Notes under the pieces: generated by a model
Databases searched by the model: none
What the model saw: the letters and a program-made list of their open reading frames with translations, nothing else
Told to the model about the DNA's origin: nothing
Assembly: GCA_002255575.1 (NCBI GenBank)
Contig: NCAT01000004.1
Span: forward strand, 150,382 to 214,381
DNA: 64,000 nt
Direction: 5' to 3'
Source: Acidocella sp. 20-57-95
Lineage (GTDB): Bacteria > Pseudomonadota > Alphaproteobacteria > Acetobacterales > Acetobacteraceae
Shown here: positions 45,559 through 55,877 of the stretch, piece after piece
How the letters are laid out: each line of letters begins with the position of its first letter
How positions within the stretch are numbered: position 1 is the first letter of the stretch
Made by a program: the position numbers and the translations under genes

Positions 45559-48426
45559 ATGCATCCGTCGCCGGACCCAGGATTAATGACCCGTCCCAAA
45601 TACCGCTACGCGCTGGTCGCCTGCGCCCGCTGGGAGACGCGGTATATTACTGAGTGGCTCACCTATTACTCAGCGCTCGGGTACGACCATGTTTACCTCT
45701 ACTGCAATGATGACGACCCGGTAGAGCTATATCGGCAGGTCCTGCCTTTTGTTACCGGCGCGCTGCCTTTCGTCACATTCCGGCACTACCCGCAACAGGG
45801 GGCGCAGCCGCAGATGTATGCTGACTTTCTCGCCCGCAACCGCGCTGATTGCGAATGGGTCAGCTTTCTTGACGTTGATGAGTTTTTGCGCCTGCCGCCG
45901 GGCCAGAGCATCGGTGACTTCATGGCCCGATTCAGCCCAGATATCGACTGCGTGATGTTCAACCTGATCTATTTTGGCCCGAACGGGCACAAAACCCCGC
46001 CAGATGGGCCGGTACTTGAAACATTAACCGCGCGCGAAGCGGATATACACTGCCTGACCAAATATTGCGCCCGCGCTGCCTGCCTGACCAGCCCGAAGTT
46101 TTTTGATTTCAGTGAAGAGCATTGGTACTGGCATACGCTGCATTATATCACCAACATCGCGCTTAAAACGGTCAACGCCCTGGGCGAAACCATGGACGGC
46201 TATTATGACGGCTTCCCTGACCGGCCGACGCAATTTGTCAACGAACCGGCCCGTAAGCAGGCGCTGTTCAGCACCGCCATCATCCATCATTACGCTTTCC
46301 GTTCCGAAGCTCATTTCATGCAGCGCTATGAACGCGGCATCGAAGGTTCATTCCGCCGCCAAAGCATGTGGAAAGATGTCTATGAGGGCGACGGCTTCGC
46401 AGCCTTTCTAGCCAAGGTTAACGCTGTGCAGGACACGAGCCTCGCCAATTTCTGGCCTGAATTGTCTAAGAATGGCTGGCCAGACTCACCGCAAGCTATG
46501 CCGCGCTTTAAAATCGCCTGCGTGGCGGTTGTGAAAGACGAGGCACATCATATCGCGGAATGGATCGCCTATCAGTTCGCTGTCGGGTTCGACAGTGTGA
46601 TCCTGTTCGATAATGGCTCCACCGACGCGACTGCCGCCATCGCCCTGAAATTTGCCGCCAAGCATGATATCCGGGTACTGAATTCGCGTTACACGGGCGA
46701 GGATTATCAAAAATCCACATATCGGGACGCCTTGCAGCGGTTCGGTGCGGAATTCACCTGGATGGCGTTTTTTGATGCCGATGAATTCCTTGTATTCACG
46801 CCGCCGAACAGCCTGCGCGCCTGCCTCGCCACGCACACAAAAACCGCCGCGATCGCGGTCAATTGGGCAATCTTTGGTTCGTCCGGCCAGCGCGAACGGC
46901 CAGACGGGCTCACCATTGCAACCTACACCCACCGCGGCGAACCGGCATTTGGACCTAACAAACATGTCAAGTCGATTGTACGACCTGAATATGTGCAAGG
47001 CATCCTGAACGGCCATAGTTTCCAGGTGAATGGCCCCTATCGTAATTTATCGGGCGAGGAAATCAGCTGGGACTCGCCTGGCATTATAGCCGACCTGCCA
47101 GATTACCAAACCGGCAAGCTGCATCATTATTTCACGCGCTCATGGGCAGACTGGCAGGCCAAAATTCAGCGGGGCTACCCCGATTTGCAGCGCAACTTGA
47201 GCGATTTTGACATCTATGACCGCAACGAAATTGCAGACGGCAGTGCCTGGACCTTGGCACCGATGGTGCAACGGCTGATTGATGAAAGTAAAATTTTTGA
47301 CCGCCCTGCGCAGCAAGCCTATCGCAACATAGCACGTGGCCAACCCGCCACCCAAAGCTCGGTCTGTGAATGGTCATATGGCCCGACTGTGGAGCAGGAC
47401 GCCGCCGGCGCCGTTAATGGTCGGGTCGACGGGACCCGCAAGTTCCACACCGGCTTTGAAGCCAACCCATGGTGGCAGGTAGACCTCGGCCAGCCCACCA
47501 CAATTCGGCAAATAAAAATCTTCAACACCACCGAGGAGACGGCGTTCCGGTTTAGGAATTTCAGCCTTGGCGTCTCCATCGATGGCGAATTCTGGGCCGA
47601 GATCGTACGCAAGGAAGACGACGTGACCGTGGGCGGGTACGACACCGCGCCATTCATCTGGGAGAGTGCAGCGCCCGCCTGGGGTCGTTATGTTCGGATC
47701 ACCGCGCTCGGTGAAAACTGTTACCTGCACCTTGATCAAGTTGAAATCTACGGCAACGACGAACGCCCTATTGCGGAGACAACCGATGGCGACACCACGG
47801 TTGTCATCACCTCGTGTAACCGGCACGACCTTCTCGAGAAAACCCTGGCCTCATTCAGAGCCTACAACAGCTATCCCGGCATCAAAGACATCATCGTCGT
47901 CGAAGATGGCGAGGCAGACCCCAGCGCCATCTGCGCACTTTATGGGGCCAAGCTCATCCGGCTAAACGCCCGCAAGGGCCAGCTCTACGCGATCGACACC
48001 GCCTATAGCCACGTCACCACACCCTATATTTTCCATTGCGAGGATGACTGGGAATTTTACCGCGGCGGCTTCATTGAACGAAGCCGGGCGATATTGGAAC
48101 AAGACCCCTCTTGCATCTGCGTTTGGCTACGTGCCTGGAGCGACACGAACGGCCATCCGCTCAGCTTTCGGTCACGCGACAAGACTTTTGGCGTTCTAGC
48201 CTTCGATTATTCTGAGACCTGGCACGGCTTCACCTTCAATCCCAGCCTGCGCCGCAAAAGCGATTATGATATTGTTGGGCCGTTCTCGAAGGAATTTAAC
48301 CAGCGGGCTGACCTTGCCGAACCAGCGCTCAGCGGCCTGTACCGTCATCTCGGCTTCCGAGCCGTCATACTCGATGAGACCGGCTATGTGCAGCACACTG
48401 GTTGGCACCGCCATGTTGGCAGCTGA
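45559..48426 (+). CDS. Giant multi-domain glycosyltransferase with discoidin-like domain
   Basis: About 955 residues. Two GT92-like (Glyco_tranf_2_4) domains at roughly 10-300 and 310-600, each with a D-x-D-E-F motif (LDVDEFL and FDADEFL) and WETRYITEW or DEAHHIAEW at the start, are followed by an F5/8 type C (discoidin/CBM32-like) domain at about 600-745 (IARGQPATQSS, NPWWQVDLG, WGRYVRI) and a GT2-type domain to the end (VVITSCNRHDLLEKTL, FHCEDDWEFY). No signal peptide. Starts at TTG 45538, ATG 45559 or ATG 45586 are possible. Probably builds a surface glycan; acceptor unknown. Confidence 0.83.
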   Translation: MHPSPDPGLMTRPKYRYALVACARWETRYITEWLTYYSALGYDHVYLYCNDDDPVELYRQVLPFVTGALPFVTFRHYPQQGAQPQMYADFLARNRADCEWVSFLDVDEFLRLPPGQSIGDFMARFSPDIDCVMFNLIYFGPNGHKTPPDGPVLETLTAREADIHCLTKYCARAACLTSPKFFDFSEEHWYWHTLHYITNIALKTVNALGETMDGYYDGFPDRPTQFVNEPARKQALFSTAIIHHYAFRSEAHFMQRYERGIEGSFRRQSMWKDVYEGDGFAAFLAKVNAVQDTSLANFWPELSKNGWPDSPQAMPRFKIACVAVVKDEAHHIAEWIAYQFAVGFDSVILFDNGSTDATAAIALKFAAKHDIRVLNSRYTGEDYQKSTYRDALQRFGAEFTWMAFFDADEFLVFTPPNSLRACLATHTKTAAIAVNWAIFGSSGQRERPDGLTIATYTHRGEPAFGPNKHVKSIVRPEYVQGILNGHSFQVNGPYRNLSGEEISWDSPGIIADLPDYQTGKLHHYFTRSWADWQAKIQRGYPDLQRNLSDFDIYDRNEIADGSAWTLAPMVQRLIDESKIFDRPAQQAYRNIARGQPATQSSVCEWSYGPTVEQDAAGAVNGRVDGTRKFHTGFEANPWWQVDLGQPTTIRQIKIFNTTEETAFRFRNFSLGVSIDGEFWAEIVRKEDDVTVGGYDTAPFIWESAAPAWGRYVRITALGENCYLHLDQVEIYGNDERPIAETTDGDTTVVITSCNRHDLLEKTLASFRAYNSYPGIKDIIVVEDGEADPSAICALYGAKLIRLNARKGQLYAIDTAYSHVTTPYIFHCEDDWEFYRGGFIERSRAILEQDPSCICVWLRAWSDTNGHPLSFRSRDKTFGVLAFDYSETWHGFTFNPSLRRKSDYDIVGPFSKEFNQRADLAEPALSGLYRHLGFRAVILDETGYVQHTGWHRHVGS

Positions 48427-48520
48427 AGGAACATCTGACTTGCGGGCAGCCCCCTTGCGTCAACTGGCTTGAATGCGGCAGTACGACGTCAAATTTGCGC
48501 GATACCACAGGAGTTCCCCC

Positions 48521-50689
48521 ATGAGCGAAGCCCGCACGACCGAAGCGACCCTTAATATAGCCTCCGTGCTGCATGATTTTGTGGTGATGGAAGCCCTGCC
48601 CGGGACCGGGCTGGAAGCTGCCAGCTTCTGGGAGGGTCTGTCCGCCTTGTTGGCCGATTTCGCCCCGCGCAATGCGGCCTTGATGGCCAAGCGCGATGCC
48701 ATTCAAGCGCAGATTGACGCCTGGTACACCGAACATAAGGGTAAGCCGCTCGACCAGACCGAATATCAAGCGTTCCTGACCAGCATCGGCTATCTGGTGC
48801 CGGTACCGGGCGACGTAGCCGTCGCGACCGACCGGGTGGACGACGAAATTGCCGTGATCGCCGGCCCGCAGTTGGTGGTGCCGGTTTCCAATGCCCGTTA
48901 CGCGCTGAACGCCGCCAACGCCCGCTGGGGCAGCTTCTATGACGCGCTTTACGGCACGGATGCTATTTCCGATGCCGACGGCGCCGCCCGTGGTGCTGGG
49001 TACAACAAAGTTCGCGGCGCCAAAGTGGTAGCCCGCGCCCGTGCCTTCCTGGATGCCAGCTTTCCGCTGGCGACCGGTAGCCATGTGGATGCCACCGCCT
49101 ACCGCGTGAAGAACGGCCACCTTGCCGTGACGCTACCAACAGGTGAGACCGGCCTGAAGGATGCTGCGAAGTTTGCTGGCTACACCGGCGAGGCCACGCA
49201 GCCGACCGCGATTTTGCTAAAGAACCATAATCTGCACGCCGAGATCGTGATCAACCCGGCCAGCAATACCGGCAAGGACGATGCCGCCGGCGTGGCCGAC
49301 ATTATTCTGGAATCCGCCATCAGCACCATCATGGATTGCGAAGACAGCGTGGCTGCGGTGGATGCTGCGGACAAAGTGGATGTGTACCGCAACTGGCTGG
49401 GGCTGATGAACGGCACGCTTTCCACCCCGGTGAGCAAGGGCGGCAAAACCTTTGAGCGTAAGCTGAACGAAGACCGCACCTACACCGCGCCCAATGGCGG
49501 CACGCTCACACTGCCCGGCCGCTCTCTGATGCTGGTGCGCAATGTTGGCCACCATATGCTGACCGACGCGATTTTGTTGGCCGACGGCAAGGAAGTGCCG
49601 GAAACCGTTTTGGATGCGGTGTTTACCTCGCTAATCGCGATGCATGATCTCAGCCGCGCTGAAGGCAAAAAGAATTCCCGCAAGGGTTCGGTTTACATCG
49701 TGAAGCCCAAGCTGCACGGGCCGGAAGAGGTGGCATTCGCCAACGAATTATTTGGCGCGGTAGAAACACTGCTGAAGCTGCCAGCCAATACCCTGAAAAT
49801 AGGCATCATGGATGAAGAGCGCCGCACCAGTGCCAACTTAAAAGCCTGCATCGCGGCGGCTAAAAACCGCGTGGTGTTCATCAATACCGGCTTCCTCGAC
49901 CGTACCGGCGATGAAATCCACACCTCGATGGTGGCGGGCCCGGTGGTGCGCAAAGCGGAAATTAAGAACGCCGCCTGGATCAAGGCCTACGAAGACCGCA
50001 ACGTGGATTTTGGTCTGGCATGCGGCCTGCAAGGCAAGGCGCAAATCGGCAAGGGCATGTGGGCCGCACCGGACGATATGGCGGCCATGCTGGAGCAGAA
50101 AATCGCCCATCCACGCGCGGGCGCCAACACTGCCTGGGTCCCCTCCCCCACCGCCGCCACGTTGCATGCCACGCATTACCATCTAGTCGATGTTGCTGTG
50201 CGCCAGAATGAGCTGAAGAGCCGCGCCCCTGCGAAGCTTTCCGACCTGCTCACCCCGCCTTTAGCCGACCGCCCGAACTGGGTGCCGGCCGATGTGCAAC
50301 AGGAATTGGACAATAACTGCCAGAGCTTGCTGGGCTATGTGGTGCGCTGGATCGACCAGGGCGTTGGCTGCTCGAAAGTGCCGGATATTCACAATGTGGA
50401 ATTGATGGAAGACCGCGCGACCTTGCGCATTTCCGCGCAGCATCTGGCGAACTGGCTACTGCACGGCATCGCAACGAAGGAGCAAGTGCTTGAGACCCTC
50501 AAGCGCATGGCGCTGGTGGTGGACAAGCAAAATGCCGGAGACGCCGCCTACAAGCCGATGGCCCCTGCCTATGACGGCGTTGCCTTCAAGGCGGCTTGTG
50601 ACCTGGTATTCGAGGGCCTGACCCAGCCGAACGGCTATACTGAGTTCATCCTCACCCGCCGTCGCCGCGAAGCGAAGGCGGCTTCGTAG
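48521..50689 (+). CDS. glcB: Malate synthase G
   Basis: 722 residues, the expected length of isoform G. Joins acetyl-CoA and glyoxylate. Landmarks: TILDCEDSV-like [65 protein letters not shown], and the catalytic region ending at TYTEFI-like [14 protein letters not shown] textbook ACAGGAG box precedes the ATG; an earlier frame start at 48473 is rejected. Confidence 0.97.
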   Translation: MSEARTTEATLNIASVLHDFVVMEALPGTGLEAASFWEGLSALLADFAPRNAALMAKRDAIQAQIDAWYTEHKGKPLDQTEYQAFLTSIGYLVPVPGDVAVATDRVDDEIAVIAGPQLVVPVSNARYALNAANARWGSFYDALYGTDAISDADGAARGAGYNKVRGAKVVARARAFLDASFPLATGSHVDATAYRVKNGHLAVTLPTGETGLKDAAKFAGYTGEATQPTAILLKNHNLHAEIVINPASNTGKDDAAGVADIILESAISTIMDCEDSVAAVDAADKVDVYRNWLGLMNGTLSTPVSKGGKTFERKLNEDRTYTAPNGGTLTLPGRSLMLVRNVGHHMLTDAILLADGKEVPETVLDAVFTSLIAMHDLSRAEGKKNSRKGSVYIVKPKLHGPEEVAFANELFGAVETLLKLPANTLKIGIMDEERRTSANLKACIAAAKNRVVFINTGFLDRTGDEIHTSMVAGPVVRKAEIKNAAWIKAYEDRNVDFGLACGLQGKAQIGKGMWAAPDDMAAMLEQKIAHPRAGANTAWVPSPTAATLHATHYHLVDVAVRQNELKSRAPAKLSDLLTPPLADRPNWVPADVQQELDNNCQSLLGYVVRWIDQGVGCSKVPDIHNVELMEDRATLRISAQHLANWLLHGIATKEQVLETLKRMALVVDKQNAGDAAYKPMAPAYDGVAFKAACDLVFEGLTQPNGYTEFILTRRRREAKAAS

Positions 50690-50696
50690 CCTCATT

Positions 50697-50800
50697 CCCG
50701 TCATTGCGAGGCGGCGGGAGCCGCCGTGGCAATCCATCTTGAGCGGTTAGGTTGCCAAAGATGAATTGCCACGCCCCGCGAATGCAGGGCTCGCACCGGT
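50697..50800. repeat. Second type of palindromic intergenic repeat
   Basis: Between the convergent stops of glcB and the next gene. TGGCAATCCATCTT (50727) and AAGATGAATTGCCA (50758) form an inverted repeat with one mismatch, an inner GGCGG/CCGCC stem sits in the left part, and outer TGCGAG/CTCGCA arms flank the whole. The start CGTCATTGCGAG...GCAATCC matches a dispersed repeat known in many proteobacterial genomes. Confidence 0.75.
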
Positions 50801-50816
50801 GATTTGCCGTCTTATC

Positions 50817-51206
50817 TCAATCAGTCTCGTCCGCAGCTAGTGACTTTTCTACCTTAGCGGTCAGTTCCAGATGCAGCTGGTGGATTTCCTGCATTAAAAC
50901 CCGCATATTATTGACCGTCTCGAGCACCGCATCATGCTGTTCTTTGGCGAGTTGGTCGGATGATTTAGCGGCCAGAATGGTGCCGACACCTAGCAGTGGC
51001 AGCGCAATTAGCTGCAGCACGCCAGAACTGGCATATTGCACAAACGGCATCGTATCCGGCCATTTCAATGGCAGTAGGGAGAATATCAGGCAGAACCAAA
51101 AGAACCCCATGGTCGCGAAAATCGCGTTCGAGCGAATTGCAATCTGGTCGTTGAGTTTGCTGATTTTTTCGAGCGGTAGCTTTTGTAGGATCGGCGGCGG
51201 CTGCAT
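50817..51206 (-). CDS. Small membrane protein, DUF1003-like
   Basis: 129 residues from MQPPPILQKLPLEK with AAGGA ahead. Two membrane helices (IFATMGFFWFCLIFSLLPL and LIALPLLGVGTILAAKSS) followed by a helical tail with KEQHDAVLETVNNMRVLMQEI, the general plan of DUF1003/low-affinity iron permease-like proteins. The match is loose. Its longer frame overlaps bioA and is rejected. Confidence 0.65.
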   Translation of the reverse strand: MQPPPILQKLPLEKISKLNDQIAIRSNAIFATMGFFWFCLIFSLLPLKWPDTMPFVQYASSGVLQLIALPLLGVGTILAAKSSDQLAKEQHDAVLETVNNMRVLMQEIHQLHLELTAKVEKSLAADETD

Positions 51207-51283
51207 GGCGGTTCCTTCATCGTGGATTGTGCCGCCAGCATAACATAAACGTGGCCAGCACCCACAATGCGCAAGCCTGGTTC

Positions 51284-52537
51284 CTAACCCGCCGTGAGAA
51301 CAGCCCGGATGGCGCCGGTCAGGCGGGTGAGCTCGCCCGGGGTAATGGTCAGCGCCGGGGTGAGGTAAATAATGTTGCGGAAGGGGCGGATCCATACACC
51401 CTGTTCCACCAATTTACTGCGTAAAGCGGCTGGGTTGGTAATCCGTTGAAGCTCCACCACCCCAATGGCACCTAACACGCGGACGTCTTTAACGCCCGGC
51501 AGGCTGCGGCAAGGTTCCAATTCGGCGCCAAGTTGTACGGCGATTGCAGCAGCTTGTTGCAGGCGCGGTTCGGTTTCGAATAAATCAAGCGAGGCATTGG
51601 CCGCCGCACACCCAATGGCGTTCGCCATATAGGTCGGCCCGTGCATTAAAGCCGTGTTCGCAGAGTCCGAGAGAAAGTCGGCAAATAATTCATCCGTGGC
51701 GATGGTAACGGCAAGCGGCACCGTGCCGCCGGTGAGCGCTTTTGAAAGCGTGATAATGTCTGGCACCACACCCGCCTGTTCAAATGCGAACATCGTGCCG
51801 GTGCGGCCAAAGCCCGTGAAAATTTCATCAAAAATCAGCGTCAGCCCATAATGGGTGGCGGCTTTGCGCAGGTGCTGCAGCACCTCTGGCGGGTGCAGTA
51901 CCATGCCACCTGCCCCTTGCACTAAGGGTTCGATGATGATGGCCGCGAGGGTTTTCGCATTTGCTGCCATAAACGCATCAAATGCGGCAGTGCTGGCGGC
52001 ATCGCGCGGCAAGGGAATAACCGGGTGTTCAGGCAGCAGGCCGGTGAACATACTATGCATCCCCTCCTCGGGGTCGCAAATCGCCATCGTGCCCAGCGTG
52101 TCGCCATGATAACCGCCGGTGAAACCGAGAATTTTCGTGCGCCCCCGCTCGCCTTTATTCAAGCGCGATTGCACAGCAATTTTAATCGCCACTTCCACAG
52201 CCACCGATCCGCTATCGGTAAAGAATACCCGGTTCAATGAACCCGGCATCATCGCCGCTAGACGTGTCGCCAACCGGTATGCCGGTTGATGCGCCAAGCC
52301 GCCGAACATCACATGCGGCATGGTTTGCAATTGTCCTGCCACCGCCTCAGCAATATGCGGATGGTTGTAGCCATGGCAGGCGGTCCACCAGGACGCGATG
52401 CCGTCGATCAGCACCCGCCCGTCGCTTAAATGGATCTCAGCACCTTGGGTGCGCACCACCGGTAGCGGCATCGGCGCCGTTTGCATCTGCGCGTAGGGCA
52501 GCCAGACATGCTTCCAGCCCGTTTTTAGCCAATCCAA
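51284..52537 (-). CDS. bioA: Adenosylmethionine-8-amino-7-oxononanoate aminotransferase
   Basis: 417-residue class III aminotransferase that makes 7,8-diaminopelargonate using SAM. Motifs: HVWLPYAQM, GIASWWTACHGYNHP, TDSGSVAVEVAIKIA, LIFDEIFTGFGRTG and the PLP lysine in TLSKALTGG. The first codon is TTG, 1 base after the bioB stop, with AGGG inside the bioB end; translation is likely coupled. Confidence 0.95.
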   Translation of the reverse strand: MDWLKTGWKHVWLPYAQMQTAPMPLPVVRTQGAEIHLSDGRVLIDGIASWWTACHGYNHPHIAEAVAGQLQTMPHVMFGGLAHQPAYRLATRLAAMMPGSLNRVFFTDSGSVAVEVAIKIAVQSRLNKGERGRTKILGFTGGYHGDTLGTMAICDPEEGMHSMFTGLLPEHPVIPLPRDAASTAAFDAFMAANAKTLAAIIIEPLVQGAGGMVLHPPEVLQHLRKAATHYGLTLIFDEIFTGFGRTGTMFAFEQAGVVPDIITLSKALTGGTVPLAVTIATDELFADFLSDSANTALMHGPTYMANAIGCAAANASLDLFETEPRLQQAAAIAVQLGAELEPCRSLPGVKDVRVLGAIGVVELQRITNPAALRSKLVEQGVWIRPFRNIIYLTPALTITPGELTRLTGAIRAVLTAG

Positions 52538-52538
52538 C

Positions 52539-53513
52539 TTAATGGCCCTGGGCGCGCAGGCCTAATTTTGCAAACAACGCATCATCATGGCTGACCGTGG
52601 CGTTCTTGGTTGTGAGCAGCTTGTCACCATGAAAGATCGAGTTCGCACCAGCCAAAAAGCAAAGCGCCTGGGCCTCGTCGCTCATCGCCTCACGCCCTGC
52701 AGAAAGCCGAACATAGCTGGTCGGCATCGTGATGCGGGCAACGGCGATCGTGCGGACAAAATCAATCGGATCAATGGGTGCGGCATTTGCCAATGGCGTG
52801 CCTGCAACGGCTACCAGCGCATTGATCGGAACAGATTCAGGTGGGGTCGGCAAACTTGCCAATGTCGCAATTAACCCAGCACGGTCGCTCTCATCCTCGC
52901 CCATGCCCACAATACCGCCGCAACAAACATGAATGCCAGCATCTCGAACATTGGCCAGCGTATCCAACCGGTCCTGATAGGTGCGGGTGGTAATCACTTT
53001 GCCGTAATATTCCGGCGAGGTATCCAGGTTATGATTATAATAATCCAGACCAGCCTCTTTCAGGCGCGCAGTCTGCGGTGCCGTGAGCATCCCCAACGTC
53101 ACGCAAGTCTCCAGCCCAAGCGATTTCACGCCCTCGATCATGCTGCAGACATTTTCCAGATCATGATCCTTGGGCGAGCGCCAGGCAGCACCCATACAGA
53201 AACGCTGCGCGCCTTTCGCCTTCGCGGCCCGTGCCTCCGCCAGCACTGCTTCCACGGCCATCAACTTAGACGCTGCGGTGCCAGTCTCGTAGGACGCCGC
53301 CTGCGGGCAGTAGCCGCAATCTTCCGGACAGCCGCCGGTTTTAATCGACAGCAGGGTCGAGATTTGCACCTCAACTGGGTTGAAATGGGCACGATGCACA
53401 CTCATTGCGCGAAACATCAGGTCCGGAAACGGCAAAGCCAGTAGCGCTGCCACATCATCGCGGCTCCAGCGCGGCTGGCCGGCCACAAGCTGCTCAATCA
53501 TCGCCTCCGGCAT
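52539..53513 (-). CDS. bioB: Biotin synthase
   Basis: 324-residue radical SAM enzyme inserting sulfur into dethiobiotin. The [4Fe-4S] motif is [17 protein letters not shown] and the [2Fe-2S] ligands lie in the following strands ([42 protein letters not shown]). The ATG 53513 has GGGAG at eight bases; a start at 53537 lacks it. Directly followed by bioA. Confidence 0.96.
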   Translation of the reverse strand: MPEAMIEQLVAGQPRWSRDDVAALLALPFPDLMFRAMSVHRAHFNPVEVQISTLLSIKTGGCPEDCGYCPQAASYETGTAASKLMAVEAVLAEARAAKAKGAQRFCMGAAWRSPKDHDLENVCSMIEGVKSLGLETCVTLGMLTAPQTARLKEAGLDYYNHNLDTSPEYYGKVITTRTYQDRLDTLANVRDAGIHVCCGGIVGMGEDESDRAGLIATLASLPTPPESVPINALVAVAGTPLANAAPIDPIDFVRTIAVARITMPTSYVRLSAGREAMSDEAQALCFLAGANSIFHGDKLLTTKNATVSHDDALFAKLGLRAQGH

Positions 53514-53620
53514 GCGCAAATCTCCCTCATTTATCAAACCTTAGTCTAAACCTACGAAACAGGACTGAAAAGCCCACAGAAAACCTTGCAGTGTCACCGG
53601 TTCGGGCGATATCAGAAACA

Positions 53621-54310
53621 ATGAAGCCGTTTTTCGTCACTGCCACCGGAACAGCCATCGGCAAAACCTACGTCACCGCCGGCATTATCCGCGCCGCGCG
53701 GCTCATGGGCAATGAGGCAACAGGCATTAAGCCCTTGCTCTCAGGCTACAATCCCGCTGCACCCGAAGCCAGCGACTCAGGCGCATTACTGGCCGCAATG
53801 GGTAAGCCCATTACCGAGGAAACCATCGCCGCCATTACCCCCTGGCGCTTCGCCGCGCCACTTTCCCCGGATATGGCCGCCGCGCGGGAAGGCCGTAGCA
53901 TCAGCCTGCGCGCCCTCACCACCTTCTGCCGCGTTGCTGCCCAGGCCGCTCCCGGACTTATGCTCATCGAAGGCGTGGGCGGCGTTATGGTGCCCATCGA
54001 GACCGTCTACACAGTTCGGGAATGGATCTCCGCCCTTGAAATCCCGGCGATCCTGGTCGCTGGCACCTACCTTGGCACCATCAGCCATACACTTACTGCC
54101 ATCGAAGCCCTGCACGCACGGCAAATTGAAATCGCCGCCATCGTGCTGAGCGAAAGTGAACATAGCCCGATCCCAAACGCCGAACTCGCCTCAGCTATCG
54201 CCAAGTTTGCACCGCGTATTCAAATTCACACCATCGCACGTGACCATAACGAACCGGCGTTTAAACAACTGGCCTGGGCGCTTGGGCAATACCAACTCGC
54301 TGAGCTCTGA
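53621..54310 (+). CDS. bioD: Dethiobiotin synthetase
   Basis: 229 residues. The ATP loop is GTAIGKTYVTAGI (about 9-21); IKPLLSG and LIEGVGGVMVPI follow. It makes the ureido ring of dethiobiotin. The long open frame reaching to 53405 is rejected because homology starts at MKPFFVTATG. It diverges from bioBA, with about 107 bp shared upstream. bioF and bioC are not in the window. Confidence 0.93.
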   Translation: MKPFFVTATGTAIGKTYVTAGIIRAARLMGNEATGIKPLLSGYNPAAPEASDSGALLAAMGKPITEETIAAITPWRFAAPLSPDMAAAREGRSISLRALTTFCRVAAQAAPGLMLIEGVGGVMVPIETVYTVREWISALEIPAILVAGTYLGTISHTLTAIEALHARQIEIAAIVLSESEHSPIPNAELASAIAKFAPRIQIHTIARDHNEPAFKQLAWALGQYQLAEL

Positions 54311-54354
54311 ACCAAAGCGAATTCTTGGCAACGGACGTGCCATGAATTGACCGT

Positions 54355-54392
54355 AAAAAGCAGGCTTCAAGCGCTATGAAGCCTGGCTTTTT
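54355..54392. terminator. Bidirectional terminator between bioD and MFS gene
   Basis: Stem AGC(-)AGGCTTCA/TGAAGCCTGGCT with one bulge and loop AGCGCTA, flanked by A5 on the left and T5 on the right, so it can work in both directions for the two convergent genes. Confidence 0.85.
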
Positions 54393-54422
54393 CCTTAATA
54401 AATTGATCCCTGACAGATCAGA

Positions 54423-55865
54423 TTACACTGCCTGCCTGGAAGCGGAACGGGCCGGTTTGGCAAAAGCTGCCGCGCCACGTTGCATATCCCCTTCCAATTC
54501 CTCCAGTGTTTTGCCTTTTGTTTCAATCGTGAAGGTCAGTTCGGTCACCACCCCGATGAGCGCCACCACCGCGATTGTCACAAAGCTTACGCCGACACCA
54601 TAGGTATGTAGCAAAAGCGGCATGGCATAAGACCCAACCACACCACCAAATAACCGCGCCAAGGCTTCAATGGTTGCAGCCCCGGTGGTGCGGAATGCTG
54701 TTGGATATTGCTCCACCATCGACATTTTAAGACTTGGGAACGCACCCAAGCCAAAAAACGACATGATGCAGGCAAACCCAACCGCACCGAAAATTGACCC
54801 GGCTGCGGCGAATAGTAATGCACCGCCCGCCGCAATACCCATAAACACCACATAGGCGGCGCGGCGACCGAACTTTTCGCCAAACCAGCCATTAAACAAT
54901 TTGCCCGGCACGGACACCGCAATGATCATAGCCGTGAATAGCAATGACGTTGCAAACTTATTGCCGCCGGCGACAAAAATTGTCGGCATATAGCTCATAA
55001 CCACGTAGAACATGAAAAACACGCCGGTTGCAGAAATTGTTCGCGCGATCGTGCGACCAATGAGGCGTGAACCAAATACGCCAGACACTGGCTGTGATGA
55101 GGTTGGCGCCGCTGCATAAACTGGTGGCTCAACCGGTGGCGGCAGTGCATGGCCTAACGTCTTCTCAGCACCACGCTCCATCATCGTCAAAATCGCATCA
55201 GCCTCTTTCAGCCGGCCATTACGTTCCAGCCAACGTGGCGATTCCGGCAGAAACTTATAGACGATCCCGGCATATAATATCGGCGCCGAGGCCAGCATGA
55301 AGAATATCCGCCAAGAGACATCCTGGCTGAAACTGGGGAATACCAAAAACCCAAGCAATGGCGCAAGCAAGTAGCCGACTGATAAACACGCATCCATAAA
55401 GCCGTTAAACATGGTGCGATGCATCTTACGCACAAACTCGCAAACAATCGCATAAGGTAGCGGAAAAATAGACCCCATACCGATGCCCGCCAGAAACCGG
55501 ATCAACAACAGGCTTTGAAAACTGGTAGCAAATCCGCACAGGAAGGTGAAGGCGCTGTAAAAGATAATACCGCCAACAAGCACCTTCTTACGGCCAAATT
55601 TATCAGCCAGACGCCCAGCGGGAATAAGCCCAAACGCTACCCCCAAAGTTTGCCCGGCCACCAACAGCCCTACGTCACTCGGTGTGAGTCCCATCGTTGC
55701 TTTCAACGCTGGCAATGAAGCCCCCAGCGAACCGATGCTGAGCGCCTCGGTAAACCAGGCGAGACCCGATAATATAACAATTCGCCACGTCAGCCACGTA
55801 ACAGGTAAGCGTTCCAGCCGCGCGGCGGCTGAAACGTAGGCTCTTTTATTATTGGACGTTTGCAG
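54423..55865 (-). CDS. MFS transporter, candidate sulfoacetate importer, CTG start
   Basis: 480 residues when begun at the CTG at 55865. Twelve membrane helices; RLERLPVTWLTWRIVILSGL...FTEALSIG is a normal first helix of aromatic-acid/sugar-type MFS permeases, and ADKFGRKKV, PESPRWLERNGRLKEAD and TKGKTLEELE follow. The only ATG/GTG/TTG starts in frame (TTG 55715) would delete the first helix. No ATG, GTG or TTG occurs between the upstream stop and that TTG. AGGAGG six bases before the CTG fits. Last gene of the sulfonate cluster, so it may carry sulfoacetate (SauU role); inferred. Confidence 0.82.
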   Translation of the reverse strand: MQTSNNKRAYVSAAARLERLPVTWLTWRIVILSGLAWFTEALSIGSLGASLPALKATMGLTPSDVGLLVAGQTLGVAFGLIPAGRLADKFGRKKVLVGGIIFYSAFTFLCGFATSFQSLLLIRFLAGIGMGSIFPLPYAIVCEFVRKMHRTMFNGFMDACLSVGYLLAPLLGFLVFPSFSQDVSWRIFFMLASAPILYAGIVYKFLPESPRWLERNGRLKEADAILTMMERGAEKTLGHALPPPVEPPVYAAAPTSSQPVSGVFGSRLIGRTIARTISATGVFFMFYVVMSYMPTIFVAGGNKFATSLLFTAMIIAVSVPGKLFNGWFGEKFGRRAAYVVFMGIAAGGALLFAAAGSIFGAVGFACIMSFFGLGAFPSLKMSMVEQYPTAFRTTGAATIEALARLFGGVVGSYAMPLLLHTYGVGVSFVTIAVVALIGVVTELTFTIETKGKTLEELEGDMQRGAAAFAKPARSASRQAV

Positions 55866-55871
55866 TTTTTT

Positions 55872-55877
55872 CCTCCT
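55872..55877 (-). promoter_or_regulatory. Perfect Shine-Dalgarno before CTG start
   Basis: AGGAGG on the minus strand, six adenines before the CTG. It is the only strong ribosome site ahead of the MFS frame and decides the unusual start. Confidence 0.8.

Noticed and set aside
52929..53444. Plus-strand frame opposite bioB and the extended bioD frame from 53405
   Set aside because: Both lie over bioB coding sequence; bioD homology begins at 53621.
55423..55715. TTG 55715 as start of the MFS transporter
   Set aside because: It would remove the first transmembrane helix, which is clearly encoded in frame upstream.
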